From JBBQCW01 sp038319025 (GTDB lineage Bacteria; Actinomycetota; Thermoleophilia; Solirubrobacterales; Solirubrobacteraceae), in NCBI GenBank assembly GCA_038319025.1, contig JBBQCW010000020.1, forward strand, positions 1 through 49,956: a DNA stretch of 49,956 bases, in the 5' to 3' direction. Positions 22,130-31,024 of this stretch are shown here, piece after piece (within the stretch, counting starts at the first letter, position 1; each line of letters begins with the position of its first letter). The translations under genes were made by a program, and so were the position numbers. The notes beneath the pieces are model-generated. The model saw nothing but the letters and a program-made list of their open reading frames with translations, made no database searches and was not told the origin of the DNA.

Positions 22130-23164
22130 TCAGATGATGCCGACGATGGATGCGCAATCCCAGTTGCGCGCGCCCGAGCCGCCGGCCCACAGGCGCGCGG
22201 CCAGGCGATCCTGCTCGGCTTTGGAGGCCAGGTAGGCCTTCGGGGTGCTGCCGCCCAGCGCCTGCCAGGTGGAGTCGATGAACTGGTAGTAGCCCGAGGC
22301 GGTGGCCGAGTTCGGGGGCATGTTCTGGCCGCCGGACTCGCACTGCACGATCGCCCACGGGATCGCCCACGGCCCGCCGGGCCCGGACTTGTCGACCGAC
22401 GCGCTGGCCTGCTGAGCGAGGAGGTGGGTGAGCACGCGTTCTGCGTGGTGGCGGCTGCTGATCGAGTTCTGCAGGGCGGCCAGGCGGGCCTCGCGTGCGG
22501 AGGCGAGAGCGTCGCGGCGGGCCTGAAGGCCGGCGGTCATCGAGGCGAGCGCATCACGCTCGCGCTGGACGGTGGCCGCCTCCTTGAGCTGGCCGGGAAG
22601 GATCCCGGCCAGGACGGCGGCCTGGTGGTGAGCGTCGGCTCGGGCGGTGCGCACTCGGTCGAGGATCACCGTGTCGCTGGACTGGATGCGATGCAGGAAC
22701 GCCACGCGGTCAAGGAGATCGGAGAACCCGTGGGCGTTGAGGACAACACCCAGGAGGTCAGGCTTGTCGGCCTCGTACCGTTCGAGCAGTAGCTTGGCCA
22801 GGGCGGCGCGGTCCGCACCCAGGTGTCGCTGTAGCCGGGAGAGGCGCGCGCGCTGGACGCGGAGCAGCGCCTGCGTGCGAGTCAATCGCGCCTGGGCGGC
22901 ATCCAGCTCGCCCTGGCGGGCGGCAAGCCGGCCTTCGATCACGGCGACCGCTCGCGCGGCGCTCTGCTCCAGCGCGCCGAGGCGTGCCGCGGCGGAGGAG
23001 AGGTTGCCCTCGGCACTCTTCTGGCGGGCGACCTGCTGGCGCAACGCGTCAGGTGACTGCGCACCGCCGGCGGGCAGCGCAAGCGCGCCGGCGGCGGTGA
23101 GCGCGGCGAGCAGGGTGGCGAGCAGAGCGCCGGTTCGGCGTGTCGAAGTGATGCGAGGCGGCAT
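22130..23164 (-). CDS. secreted coiled-coil protein with C-terminal transglycosylase-like (Rpf-type) domain
   Basis: Exported cell-wall protein of 344 residues. A signal peptide spans about 1-37. A long Ala/Arg/Gln-rich coiled coil (about 40-250, NlpC/PcsB N-terminal type) follows. The last 80 residues are a lysozyme-like domain: PWAIVQCESGGQN with the catalytic-type Glu, then SGYYQFIDSTWQALGG and a final W-D-C. This resembles resuscitation-promoting-factor and transglycosylase-like domains that cleave peptidoglycan glycans. ATG 23164 has GGAG 8 nt upstream. Its stop is 10 bp from the convergent channel gene. Confidence 0.85.
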   Translation of the reverse strand: MPPRITSTRRTGALLATLLAALTAAGALALPAGGAQSPDALRQQVARQKSAEGNLSSAAARLGALEQSAARAVAVIEGRLAARQGELDAAQARLTRTQALLRVQRARLSRLQRHLGADRAALAKLLLERYEADKPDLLGVVLNAHGFSDLLDRVAFLHRIQSSDTVILDRVRTARADAHHQAAVLAGILPGQLKEAATVQRERDALASMTAGLQARRDALASAREARLAALQNSISSRHHAERVLTHLLAQQASASVDKSGPGGPWAIPWAIVQCESGGQNMPPNSATASGYYQFIDSTWQALGGSTPKAYLASKAEQDRLAARLWAGGSGARNWDCASIVGII

Positions 23165-23265
23165 GAATGGGGCTCCGCTGTGGCGGACCCTCTCCGGCAC
23201 GGTAGCCGCGCCCGGGCCGCTCTCCCAGCGGTGCACGGCGTCGTGCGACCGCTGATTGTGTTTGG

Positions 23266-24603
23266 ATGAACAACGTGACCGATACTGCCGCCGCGCCCAC
23301 CTCCGCCGCTTCGGGGGAGGCCACTCGCCGGGTCGCCGCCGTCGCGGCGCTGGCCCTGATCGCGCTGGCCGCCGTCATCGCGTTGGATCTCGTGATCGAG
23401 CGGTTCCCGCGCGGCCTGATCATGGTCGCCTTCCTGGTCCTCACGGGCACTCTCGTGTGGTTCGCGGTCAAGCGCCGCGACTTTTGGCGGATGAGCGGAT
23501 TCATCCTCGGCTTTCTCGCGCTCCTCGCCGCCCTCTACCTGGTTTTCACCGAAGGCCGTCCGCTGCAGGGCCTGGCCGTCTTCATCTGTCTCGCCCTGTC
23601 CACCGCGTGCGCCCGCCGGGCGATCCGCATTCACGTGCATCTGCCTTCGGTCCCGAAGCCGGTGAACCCGATCCTGTTCTGGAACCCGAAGTCCGGCGAC
23701 GGCAAGGCCACCAAGAACAACCTCGAGGTCGAGGCACCCAAGCGGGGCATCAAGGCCGTCCAGCTCCAGCTCGGCCAAGACCTTGAGCAGCTCGTGCGCG
23801 ACGCCATCGCCGCGGGTCACGACGCGGTTGCGATGGCCGGCGGTGACGGCTCGCAGGCGCTGGTGGCCAAGGTCGCCTCGGAGCTTGACATCCCGATGGC
23901 GTGCATCCCGGCCGGCACGCGCAACCACTTCGCGCTGGACTTGGGCGTCGACCGCGATGACGTCGTGGGTGCGCTCGACGCGTTCGGTGAGGGCGCCGGC
24001 GAACGGGTGATCGACCTTGGCGAAGTGAACGACCAGATCTTCGTCAACAACGTGTCGCTGGGCCTGTACGCCGAGGCCGTTCAGCGCGACGGCTACCGCG
24101 ACGCGAAGCTGCGCACGATCTTCGACACGATCCCTGATGTCCTCGGGAAGGGCGATTCGGGCGATACGGTCGATCTGCAGTGGACGGGGCCGGGCGGCGA
24201 CGAGCATTCCGGCGGCGCCGCCGTGCTCGTCTCCAACAACAGCTACCGCATGGGCAAGGTGGTCGGCACCGGCACGCGGCCCAGTATCGAGGACGGCCTG
24301 CTCGGCGTCACGGTTATGGGCGCCGTGAAGGGCGGTGGGGATTCGGCCGGGGGGATTCAGCCCCCTTGGCGCCAATGGACGGCGACGGAGTTCACCGTGC
24401 GCGCCGATGCGCCCGTGCCCGCGGGCGTCGACGGCGAGGCGATGGTCTTTGACCCGCCGCTGGTCTTCCGCACCAAGCCCAAAGCGCTGCGAGTGCGGAT
24501 CGCCCCGCAGCACCCCGGCGCCTCGCCGTCGGTGATCGCCCCGGAGAGCGGTGTGCACGGGGTCAAGTTGCTGGCCCGGATCGCCGCCGGCCGCCCGGCC
24601 TGA
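23266..24603 (+). CDS. diacylglycerol kinase family lipid kinase with N-terminal membrane segments
   Basis: Membrane-associated lipid kinase of 445 residues. Three or four hydrophobic helices occupy about 20-115. A DAGK catalytic domain follows: LFWNPKSGDGKA (phosphate-binding loop), AMAGGDGSQALVAKVA (the G-G-D-G motif) and PAGTRNHFALDLG. A C-terminal beta-rich half ends near residue 410. Members phosphorylate diacylglycerol, ceramide or undecaprenol. The downstream convergent uppP gene handles undecaprenyl pyrophosphate, which makes a polyprenol substrate worth considering, but the sequence does not decide it. Confidence 0.87.
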   Translation: MNNVTDTAAAPTSAASGEATRRVAAVAALALIALAAVIALDLVIERFPRGLIMVAFLVLTGTLVWFAVKRRDFWRMSGFILGFLALLAALYLVFTEGRPLQGLAVFICLALSTACARRAIRIHVHLPSVPKPVNPILFWNPKSGDGKATKNNLEVEAPKRGIKAVQLQLGQDLEQLVRDAIAAGHDAVAMAGGDGSQALVAKVASELDIPMACIPAGTRNHFALDLGVDRDDVVGALDAFGEGAGERVIDLGEVNDQIFVNNVSLGLYAEAVQRDGYRDAKLRTIFDTIPDVLGKGDSGDTVDLQWTGPGGDEHSGGAAVLVSNNSYRMGKVVGTGTRPSIEDGLLGVTVMGAVKGGGDSAGGIQPPWRQWTATEFTVRADAPVPAGVDGEAMVFDPPLVFRTKPKALRVRIAPQHPGASPSVIAPESGVHGVKLLARIAAGRPA

Positions 24604-24636
24604 GGGACCAAGCCCGAGCCTGACGGCGAAACCGCG

Positions 24637-24876
24637 TCAGACGGCGTTGCGAGCGCTCGCGGGTTCCGTCTGAAACCAGGCGAAAACGAAGCAGCCGATG
24701 CCAAGCAATCCGGCGGCGATTCCGTGCTTGGTGTGATGTTCGGTCGCGCCGGCCTTGTGGCCGGGGAAGAACGACGGCAGCGCGTCCGCCGTCTGGGTGA
24801 GGTAGACGCCGGCCACCACGAGCAGCACGACGCCGAGGATCACAGCGGGGACGATGAGCTTCGGGTGCTTGGTCAT
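24637..24876 (-). CDS. small two-helix membrane protein
   Basis: Hypothetical protein of 79 residues with two hydrophobic helices (about 8-28 and 52-68) joined by a charged, histidine-bearing loop (HKAGATEHHTKHG). It starts 12 bp after the uppP stop on the same strand, so it is almost certainly in that transcript. I recognise no family. A DUF3185-like small membrane protein is one possibility, not shown. Confidence 0.65.
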   Translation of the reverse strand: MTKHPKLIVPAVILGVVLLVVAGVYLTQTADALPSFFPGHKAGATEHHTKHGIAAGLLGIGCFVFAWFQTEPASARNAV

Positions 24877-24888
24877 GTTCAGCTCCGG

Positions 24889-25761
24889 TCAGACGGCGAG
24901 GAAATACAGCGAGCACAGCGCGCCCGCGACTACGCAGTAGATGGCGAACGGCGTGAGGCGGTTGGACTCGAAGTAGCGCATCAGAAAGCGGATCGTGAAC
25001 CAGGCGGCGACAGCCGCGCCCAGTGCGCCGACGAGGGCCGGGCCGCGCACCCCGTCGCCGGCAGGGCCAAACAGATCCGGCAGCTTGAGCGCGGCGGCCG
25101 CCAGGATGATCGGCGTCGCGAGCATGAACCCGAAGCGCGCGGCGCCCTCGTTGGAGAGGCCGACGAGCAGGCCGCCGGCCATGGTGGCTCCGGAGCGCGA
25201 CAGGCCAGGAATGAGGGCAACGGCTTGGGCGGCGCCTACGGCCAGCGCGTCGCGGAAGGTCATCGCCTTCGCGATGGTGGCGTCACCTTCGATGCTCGCC
25301 TTTTCGACCACCGGTGCCCGCCGACGCAGGCGCTCTGCGCCATAGAGCATCAGGCCGTTGACCATCAGGAAGAACGATGCGGACTGCGGCGAGGCGAACA
25401 CGTGGCGCAATGAGTGCTCAAGGGCCAAGCCCAGGATGCCCGCCGGGATCGTGCCGATGATGAGCAGCCAGCCGAGCTTGGCGTCGGTGTCCTGAGCGCC
25501 GATCTCACGGTCACGCAGCGACCGGCCCAGGCCCTTGACGATGTTCACCCAGTCGCGCCAGAAGAAGGCCACGAGCACCAACGCGGTGGCCAGGTGGGTG
25601 GCGATCAGGAACGTGATGAAGTAATCGTCGTTCTGATGGATGTTCCAGCCGAACAGGCTGGGCAGGATCACACTGTGGCCCAGGCTGGAGACCGGGAACA
25701 GTTCGCTGGCGCCTTGGAGGAGCCCAAGGATGAGCGCCTGCAGGTAGGAGATCGGATGCAT
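24889..25761 (-). CDS. uppP: undecaprenyl-diphosphatase
   Basis: Polytopic membrane enzyme of 290 residues that dephosphorylates undecaprenyl pyrophosphate so the carrier can be reused in cell-wall synthesis; over-production is linked to bacitracin resistance. The signature segments are present: GLLQGASELFPVSSLGH (E-x-x-x-P-V-S-S-x-G-H) near residues 13-30 and PGLSRSGATM in the second half. The start is ATG 25761 (MHPISYLQ). The frame continues upstream without coding character. A small membrane protein gene follows 12 bp downstream. Confidence 0.94.
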   Translation of the reverse strand: MHPISYLQALILGLLQGASELFPVSSLGHSVILPSLFGWNIHQNDDYFITFLIATHLATALVLVAFFWRDWVNIVKGLGRSLRDREIGAQDTDAKLGWLLIIGTIPAGILGLALEHSLRHVFASPQSASFFLMVNGLMLYGAERLRRRAPVVEKASIEGDATIAKAMTFRDALAVGAAQAVALIPGLSRSGATMAGGLLVGLSNEGAARFGFMLATPIILAAAALKLPDLFGPAGDGVRGPALVGALGAAVAAWFTIRFLMRYFESNRLTPFAIYCVVAGALCSLYFLAV

Positions 25762-25913
25762 GAAGAGGTAGAGCGGCGCAGCTCGCGACAAAGGGAGGCT
25801 CGGGCGGCGGCCGGTAGCGGATGGTAGTGGGGCAAACCTGACGATGCTCTGTACCGGCGGTCCGATCACCACCACGGTTTCGTCCAGTGAGCGGTGCCCT
25901 CTACGCTGGTTGT

Positions 25914-26804
25914 ATGGCGTCATCACCGCAGCCCGCCGGGCCAGGAGCACGCCGTCGGCCGTCTCACGCGGTGCGCCGCCGCCGGATGCTGGTGGTCGGC
26001 GGGCTGCTGTTCGCGATGCTCGTCACCGGCTGGGTCGTGGCCCGCTCGGTGTTTGGCAATGTCAGCACAGGGAGCGGTGATGCCCACGGTGCCACGATCC
26101 TCAGGTACAACCTGCACTCGCGGTTCGTGCACGCCACGCTGCCCCAGACGGCGGCCATTCCGCGGGGTGGCGGGACGGGTCGGCCCCTGCTGGTGTTCCT
26201 GCACGGGCGCGGCTCCAACGGGAACGAATCCAACGCGAACGGGCCGTTCTTCGCGGCGCTGCGCGGGCTCGGCGCGAAGGCTCCCGATGTGATCTTCCCC
26301 AACGGCGGCGATCACTCCTACTGGCACAAACGCAGGTCGGGCGATTGGGTCGCCTACGTGCTCAAGGAAGTCATCCCGGAGGCGGTTCGTCGGCTGCACG
26401 CGGACCCGTCGCGGGTGGCGATCGGCGGCATCTCGATGGGCGGCTATGGCGCATTTGAGATCGCCCGGCACGCCCCCGCCAAGTTCTGCGCGGTCGGTGG
26501 CCATTCGGCGGCGCTGTGGATGCAATCCGGTGACTCTGCGGACGGGGCGTTCGACGACGCCGCCGACTACGCGCGCCACGACGTCCTCGCCGTCGCGCGC
26601 TCACATGGCCGGGCCCCCTGGGGATCGGCCCGCCTATGGATGGACGGCGGCACCAGCGACCCGTTCCGCTCATCCGGCGAAGCGTTCTCCCACGCGCTCA
26701 AGATCCCGATGCATCACTGGAAGGGCGCCCATGAGGGCAGCTACTGGCAGGCGCACTACAAGGACTACTTGCGGTTCTACGCCAACGCCCTCGCGCACTG
26801 CTGA
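25914..26804 (+). CDS. alpha/beta-hydrolase esterase, membrane-anchored or secreted
   Basis: Putative esterase of 296 residues. An Arg-rich N-terminus precedes one hydrophobic helix (about 25-46), suggesting a signal anchor. The hydrolase core has LLVFLHGRGSNG (oxyanion region), GGISMGGYGAFE with nucleophile Ser174, DGGTSDPF for the acid and a late HEGSYW histidine. It resembles the esterase D/PHB-depolymerase-like group. ATG 25914 is chosen; GTG 25887 would add nine residues, and neither has a clear ribosome site. It is divergent from uppP. Confidence 0.82.
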   Translation: MASSPQPAGPGARRRPSHAVRRRRMLVVGGLLFAMLVTGWVVARSVFGNVSTGSGDAHGATILRYNLHSRFVHATLPQTAAIPRGGGTGRPLLVFLHGRGSNGNESNANGPFFAALRGLGAKAPDVIFPNGGDHSYWHKRRSGDWVAYVLKEVIPEAVRRLHADPSRVAIGGISMGGYGAFEIARHAPAKFCAVGGHSAALWMQSGDSADGAFDDAADYARHDVLAVARSHGRAPWGSARLWMDGGTSDPFRSSGEAFSHALKIPMHHWKGAHEGSYWQAHYKDYLRFYANALAHC

Positions 26805-26809
26805 GCGGC

Positions 26810-27277
26810 CTACTCCGCCGCGTCGGCGCCTTCGGCCGGGCGCACGCTGAACGGCAGGCGCCAGTCATCGTGGGCCTGCCCGTTGATGGTCAGGCGCCAC
26901 TCGTAGTGCGTGCCGGGCGGTAGGCCGATCGGGCCGCTGTTGACGGCCGCCATGAAGGGCAGCGAAGTGCCGGTGCGCACGCCCGGCGGGCGGCCGACCT
27001 CGAACTGGCCGTCGATCGCCACGGGGTCTTCGAGGCCGAAGGGGACCACGCCGTTGCCGTCCAGGTCGATCAACTCGATCCGGAATGTGTGCTGGGTGTT
27101 GGTCATCCGCCACGGCACGTCGATCATGAGGGCGATGCCGAACGGCGCGGCGCCCGGGCCGGTCAGCGTCCAGCCGCCACCCAGCAGGTTCATCTTGCCG
27201 TCGGCCACCTGCGCGTGATCGCACAGGATCATCGTGGCTTTCAGCGGCCGTTCCAGCTCGTCCCAGGGCTCGGTCAT
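26810..27277 (-). CDS. DUF6941 family protein
   Basis: Protein of 155 residues with the actinobacterial signature ATMILCDHAQVADGKMNLLG near the N-terminus, then IALMIDVPWRMTN, a predicted beta-rich fold, and a proline/glycine-bearing C-terminus (SVRPAEG). No signal peptide. The role of the family is unknown. The start is ATG 27277 (MTEPWDE). A much longer upstream extension in the same frame runs antisense through the next gene and lacks coding character. It is convergent with the esterase gene, 5 bp away. Confidence 0.75.
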   Translation of the reverse strand: MTEPWDELERPLKATMILCDHAQVADGKMNLLGGGWTLTGPGAAPFGIALMIDVPWRMTNTQHTFRIELIDLDGNGVVPFGLEDPVAIDGQFEVGRPPGVRTGTSLPFMAAVNSGPIGLPPGTHYEWRLTINGQAHDDWRLPFSVRPAEGADAAE

Positions 27278-27352
27278 GCGCCCAATGCTACGAGGCGCAC
27301 GCGGCCCGCGGGATCGGCCCCCGCTGATGAACGGGTCCGGTACGGTCGGCCC

Positions 27353-28954
27353 ATGTCCCTTCTTCGCGTCCTCACTGGTGCCGCGGTCGCGGCGCTCGCC
27401 TTCTTGGCTGCGGCCGTCCCCGCCGGTGCCGCGGTCCAGCCCGCCGTCCCGATTCAGGCCACGGGTGACACGCCCACGGTGCCGGCCTACGTCGGCGCTC
27501 CCGCCAAGGCCCATCCGGTGGCCGGGGTGCAGGCGGCCTGGCAGAACCCGTTCATGGCCCCCAACCCGAAGAACGGCGTCCACAACGACTCCTGGCAGAG
27601 CGACGCCTACACCCAGCTCGCCGGTCCGATGGGCCACAACCCGCAGGTGTTCTCCACCTCGATCGGCCGTACTTGCATCACGCTGGTCTTCGACAAGCAG
27701 GGTCGACTGATCGGCTCGTGCACGAACCTCGGCGACGGCCCCGGGCTGTACATGCTGGACCCGGTGACGCTGGACACGCTGGCCTTCATGCAGTTGCCTT
27801 TCGTACCGCCGCCGGCGGGCACCAACCCGGCGCTGAACACCACGGGCGGGGCGTACTTCTACCTCGACAACAAGGGCCGCGTGGTCGTGGCCGCGGCGAA
27901 CCGCCACCTCCTCGTCGTGGCCACCAGTGACGCGACCGGCGCTCCCGGCTTCACCACCGTCGCCGACTATGACCCCACGCCATGCCTGCCGGCGGGCGAG
28001 CGGATGCCCTCGACGCTCCCCGACAGCCAGGGCCGGCTGTGGTTCGTCGGCCGCTACCACGGCACCGTAGGCGTGCTGGACCCGAAGACCGGAAAGTGCG
28101 GCGCGATCAGCACCGACCAGGAGATCGAGAACTCGTTCGCGATCGCCAAGGACGGCGTCTACATCGTCACCGACAAGGTGATGTACAAGTTCCGCGCCGG
28201 CGCGGACCTGAAGCCAAAGGCGGTGTGGAAACAGACCTACCGCAACGATGGGGTGCAGAAGGTCGGCCAGATCAACGCCGGCTCCGGTACCACGCCCACG
28301 CTGATTCACGGCGCCCACGACAACGCGCGCCCCACGTCGCCGGCCTACGTCGCCATCACCGACAACGCTGATCCGCTCGACGTCGTCGTATACCGCGCAG
28401 CGGACAAGCTCAAGCACGGCCAGAAGCGCGTCGTATGTCAGGTGCCCGTGTTCAGCAAGGGCGCCAGCGCCGATGAGAATTCGCTCATCTCGATGGGCAA
28501 CTCGCTCGTGGCCGAGAACAACTCTGGCTATGACCTGCAGAAGTTCAACGACGTCATCTCCGGCCCGGTGGCCATCGGCGGCGACCCGGCGCTGGTGAGC
28601 GCCCCGGGGATGGCCCGCATCGACATCAACGCGAAGGGCACCGGGTGCAGGAAGGCGTGGACGAACACCACCGTACGACCTGCCTCGGTCGTGTCCAAGG
28701 GCGACACGAAGAACGGCCTGCTTTACACGTACGAGAACGTGGCCGACCCAGGCGCCCCGAAGGCCGACCCGTGGTACTGGACGGCCGTGGACTTCCGCAC
28801 CGGCAAGGTCGTCTGGAAACGGCTGGCCGGGCATGGCGGCCTTTACAACAACCACTACGCGGGTATCGCGCTCGGCCAAGGCCGCGCCGGTGGCAAGCCG
28901 ACCCTCTACGTCGGTGGCGTCGGCGGCGTGATGGCGCTGCGCGACGGGTCCTAG
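27353..28954 (+). CDS. secreted protein of unknown function, probable beta-propeller
   Basis: Exported protein of 533 residues with a clean signal peptide (about 1-27, ending AGA). The mature part has repeated strand-turn blocks such as LVFDKQGRLIGS, YFYLDNKGRVVVAA, LPDSQGRLWFVGR and FAIAKDGVYIVTD, the style of a seven- or eight-bladed propeller. It has six or so cysteines but no enzyme motif I can name. The start is ATG 27353. It overlaps the convergent TetR gene's stop region by 4 bp. Confidence 0.75.
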   Translation: MSLLRVLTGAAVAALAFLAAAVPAGAAVQPAVPIQATGDTPTVPAYVGAPAKAHPVAGVQAAWQNPFMAPNPKNGVHNDSWQSDAYTQLAGPMGHNPQVFSTSIGRTCITLVFDKQGRLIGSCTNLGDGPGLYMLDPVTLDTLAFMQLPFVPPPAGTNPALNTTGGAYFYLDNKGRVVVAAANRHLLVVATSDATGAPGFTTVADYDPTPCLPAGERMPSTLPDSQGRLWFVGRYHGTVGVLDPKTGKCGAISTDQEIENSFAIAKDGVYIVTDKVMYKFRAGADLKPKAVWKQTYRNDGVQKVGQINAGSGTTPTLIHGAHDNARPTSPAYVAITDNADPLDVVVYRAADKLKHGQKRVVCQVPVFSKGASADENSLISMGNSLVAENNSGYDLQKFNDVISGPVAIGGDPALVSAPGMARIDINAKGTGCRKAWTNTTVRPASVVSKGDTKNGLLYTYENVADPGAPKADPWYWTAVDFRTGKVVWKRLAGHGGLYNNHYAGIALGQGRAGGKPTLYVGGVGGVMALRDGS

Positions 28955-29523
28955 CGCCCGGCGCGCTCCTCGTTCAACCCGGCGATGAGGAGTGCGATCA
29001 GCGCCTCGAACGAGGCGTCCACGCCCGTCGGGTAGCCAAATCCGCCGGCGGCTTCCAGGGTGATGAAACCGTGGACGGCGCTGCGCACCGAGCGCGCGGC
29101 GTGGATGAGGTCATCCCCCTGCAGCTTCCACTCCCGCAGGACGGCACCCATCGCTTGCACCGTCGCTGCCCCCCCGGCGGCGCGCTCGGCCTCGTCGGGA
29201 CCAGGGGCTGAGATGCCCGCGGCGTACCGGCCTGGGTGCGCGCGGGCGTAGTGGCGGCAAGCACGCGCCATGGCGCCGAGCGCGTCGGCACCCGAGCGGC
29301 CGACCGCGGCGGCGGTCATCACCTCGCCGAGTTCCTGTGTGCCGAGCAGGCCCACGCCGCGCACCAGCGCCTCGCGGCTATCGATGTGGTTGTACAGCGA
29401 GGGAGCCCGCACGCCGAGGTCGGCGGCCACGCGGGCGATGGTCACGGCCTCCAGGCCGTCGGCGTCAGCGACGGCGGCCGCGGCGAGGACAACCTGCTCA
29501 GGGTCCAATCCGCGGCGCGCCAC
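28951..29523 (-). CDS. TetR/AcrR family transcriptional regulator (WHG-domain type)
   Basis: Repressor-type DNA-binding protein of 190 residues. The N-terminal helix-turn-helix spans about 20-48 (TIARVAADLGVRAPSLYNHI, with the family's S-L-Y-x-H recognition helix). The C-terminal ligand domain includes RSVRSAVHGFITLEAAGGF, the WHG/TetR_C_33 hallmark. GTG 29523 lies 1 bp after the MBL-hydrolase stop, so the two form one transcript. A perfect palindrome upstream of that hydrolase is the likely operator, making this an autoregulated pair. Confidence 0.87.
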   Translation of the reverse strand: MARRGLDPEQVVLAAAAVADADGLEAVTIARVAADLGVRAPSLYNHIDSREALVRGVGLLGTQELGEVMTAAAVGRSGADALGAMARACRHYARAHPGRYAAGISAPGPDEAERAAGGAATVQAMGAVLREWKLQGDDLIHAARSVRSAVHGFITLEAAGGFGYPTGVDASFEALIALLIAGLNEERAGR

Positions 29524-29524
29524 G

Positions 29525-30181
29525 TCAGGCTGCCCGGGCGATCGCGGCGTCCATCGCCGCGCCCGGGGCTTCCAGCACACGACCGTGGCCCGCGGCGAGC
29601 CGCTCGGGCGCCAGCGCACGCAGGGCCTGCGCGGTACGCAGCGCGGTCGGGCGGTCCCAGGTGGCCCAACCTGGGAGCGGAAACCAGCGGCTCGGACGGG
29701 CCGGTGTGGCCAGGCCGCCGAGGTTGACGAAGGCGTCGCCGCAGTACAGCGTGCCGTCGCGGGGGTCCAGGAACGCGACCTGCCCCGGTGTGTGGCCCGG
29801 TGCGGCGATGACCTGCAGCGAGCCGACGACGTCGCCCTCGGCAACCGTCCGGGTCGGCTCGGTCTTCGCCCCGGGGTAGGAGCCGCGCACCTTGCCGGGC
29901 TCGCCGGGATCGAGGGTCTTGTCCTTGCGCAGCAGGCGCGCCTCGCGGGTGCCGATGACTACCTCGGCCTCGGGGAGCGCCTTGGCCAGCGCGTCGAGCG
30001 CGCCGATGTGGTCTTGATGGGCGTGGGTAAGGGTGATCCGGACGATCGGCGCACCTAGGCGCTCAGCGGCGGCGAGGATCGGCTTGGCCGACCCGGGCAG
30101 TGCGGCGTCGATCAGGGTGAGGCCGTCGTCATCGGCGACGAGGTAGGTGTTGACGAATCCGAAGCGGGTGACCTGAAGCAT
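29525..30181 (-). CDS. MBL-fold metallo-hydrolase
   Basis: Zinc-dependent hydrolase of 218 residues. The metal site is complete: LTHAHQDHIG (His53, His55, Asp57, His58), His130 in PGHTPG, Asp149 in YCGDAF and a late His in AAGHGRV. This is the glyoxalase II/lactonase-like branch, and the natural ester or thioester is unknown. AAGGA lies 6 nt before ATG 30181. It is the first gene of a two-gene unit with a TetR regulator, so its substrate or product may be the regulator's ligand (inference). Confidence 0.88.
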   Translation of the reverse strand: MLQVTRFGFVNTYLVADDDGLTLIDAALPGSAKPILAAAERLGAPIVRITLTHAHQDHIGALDALAKALPEAEVVIGTREARLLRKDKTLDPGEPGKVRGSYPGAKTEPTRTVAEGDVVGSLQVIAAPGHTPGQVAFLDPRDGTLYCGDAFVNLGGLATPARPSRWFPLPGWATWDRPTALRTAQALRALAPERLAAGHGRVLEAPGAAMDAAIARAA

Positions 30182-30223
30182 CTGGAGTCCTTACGACGGG
30201 TGGACTATGGACAGTAGCAGATT

Positions 30224-30240
30224 AACTACGATCCGTAGTT
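30224..30240. promoter_or_regulatory. perfect 17-bp palindrome, probable TetR operator
   Basis: AACTACG-ATC-CGTAGTT is a perfect inverted repeat with 7-bp arms, centred about 51 bp before the MBL-hydrolase start. It sits where a promoter for the hydrolase-TetR unit should be. TetR-family repressors usually bind palindromes of this size, so it is the best operator candidate. Confidence 0.65.
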
Positions 30241-30249
30241 CTCGGCCGA

Positions 30250-30999
30250 TCACATCCCTTGAATCAGGCGGGCCTTGGCCTCGGCGAACTCAGCATCGCT
30301 GAGTGCGCCGGCCTCGTGCATCTGGGCCAGCTTGGCGATCTGCTCCACCGGGTCGGCGGCCGCCGGCCCTCCCGCCGGCGCCTCTGCGCCGGCCGCGAGC
30401 GCGCCGTCCAGCGCGGCCGGGTCGTACACGTAGTGCTCCTGCGGATCGGCAGCGTCGTAGGTGATGGGCATGGTCAGGCCCGGCCGCGGGATGTTCACGC
30501 GCGAGACGGTGCGCTTGATCTCCAGGGCGAACGGCTCTCCTCCCTCGGGCGCCACATCGAACGTGAGCTTCACCCGCGGGCTCTCGTTGATCGTCGTACC
30601 GGTGTCTTGCACGCGCGTAAGCGTCGCGGTCGCCTGCCGGCCGAGCAGCGCCACCTCGGCGTTGTGCAGTCCGAGCATGCCCCCGCCCTCCAGCGGAGAC
30701 GCCCACTCGGTCATCGCCACGCGCAGCGGCTTCATCTGATCCATCACGTCCTTCATCGCCTGCTTGTCGACGTCGTCGCGTGTGATTTCGTCGTGCAGTC
30801 GGGCCACGAGTTGGCCCCGTAGCCGGTCGCCGCTGTCCAGCAGCATGGGGACGGAGGGATCGGCGACGACTTCCGGCGCACGCTCCTGTGCGCCGCGGAC
30901 CATGCGCAGGTCGGTGTCCAGCTGCATGCCGACGGCGTTGGCTGCGCGCTTGCGCCCAAAGGGCACTTCACGTCCACAGCCACAGAAGCAGGTCGTCAT
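30250..30999 (-). CDS. SHOCT-domain protein with N-terminal cysteine motif
   Basis: Cytoplasmic protein of 249 residues with no signal peptide. The first residues (MTTCFCGCGREVPFGRKRAA) form a small Cys cluster that may bind zinc. A helical region (about 20-100) follows, then a beta-rich domain (about 110-190: VALLGRQATATLTRVQDTG and similar). It ends in a SHOCT domain (EQIAKLAQMHEAGALSDAEF). The function is unknown. The gene stands alone between the MBL/TetR pair and the HD-domain gene. Confidence 0.72.
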   Translation of the reverse strand: MTTCFCGCGREVPFGRKRAANAVGMQLDTDLRMVRGAQERAPEVVADPSVPMLLDSGDRLRGQLVARLHDEITRDDVDKQAMKDVMDQMKPLRVAMTEWASPLEGGGMLGLHNAEVALLGRQATATLTRVQDTGTTINESPRVKLTFDVAPEGGEPFALEIKRTVSRVNIPRPGLTMPITYDAADPQEHYVYDPAALDGALAAGAEAPAGGPAAADPVEQIAKLAQMHEAGALSDAEFAEAKARLIQGM

Positions 31000-31024
31000 G
31001 AGGCGAGACTATCCGGCGGCGCGC

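Noticed and set aside
27278..28879. N-terminal extension of the DUF6941 frame to 689 codons
   Set aside because: The extra part is antisense to the secreted 533-residue protein and lacks coding character; ATG 27277 gives the family's normal start.
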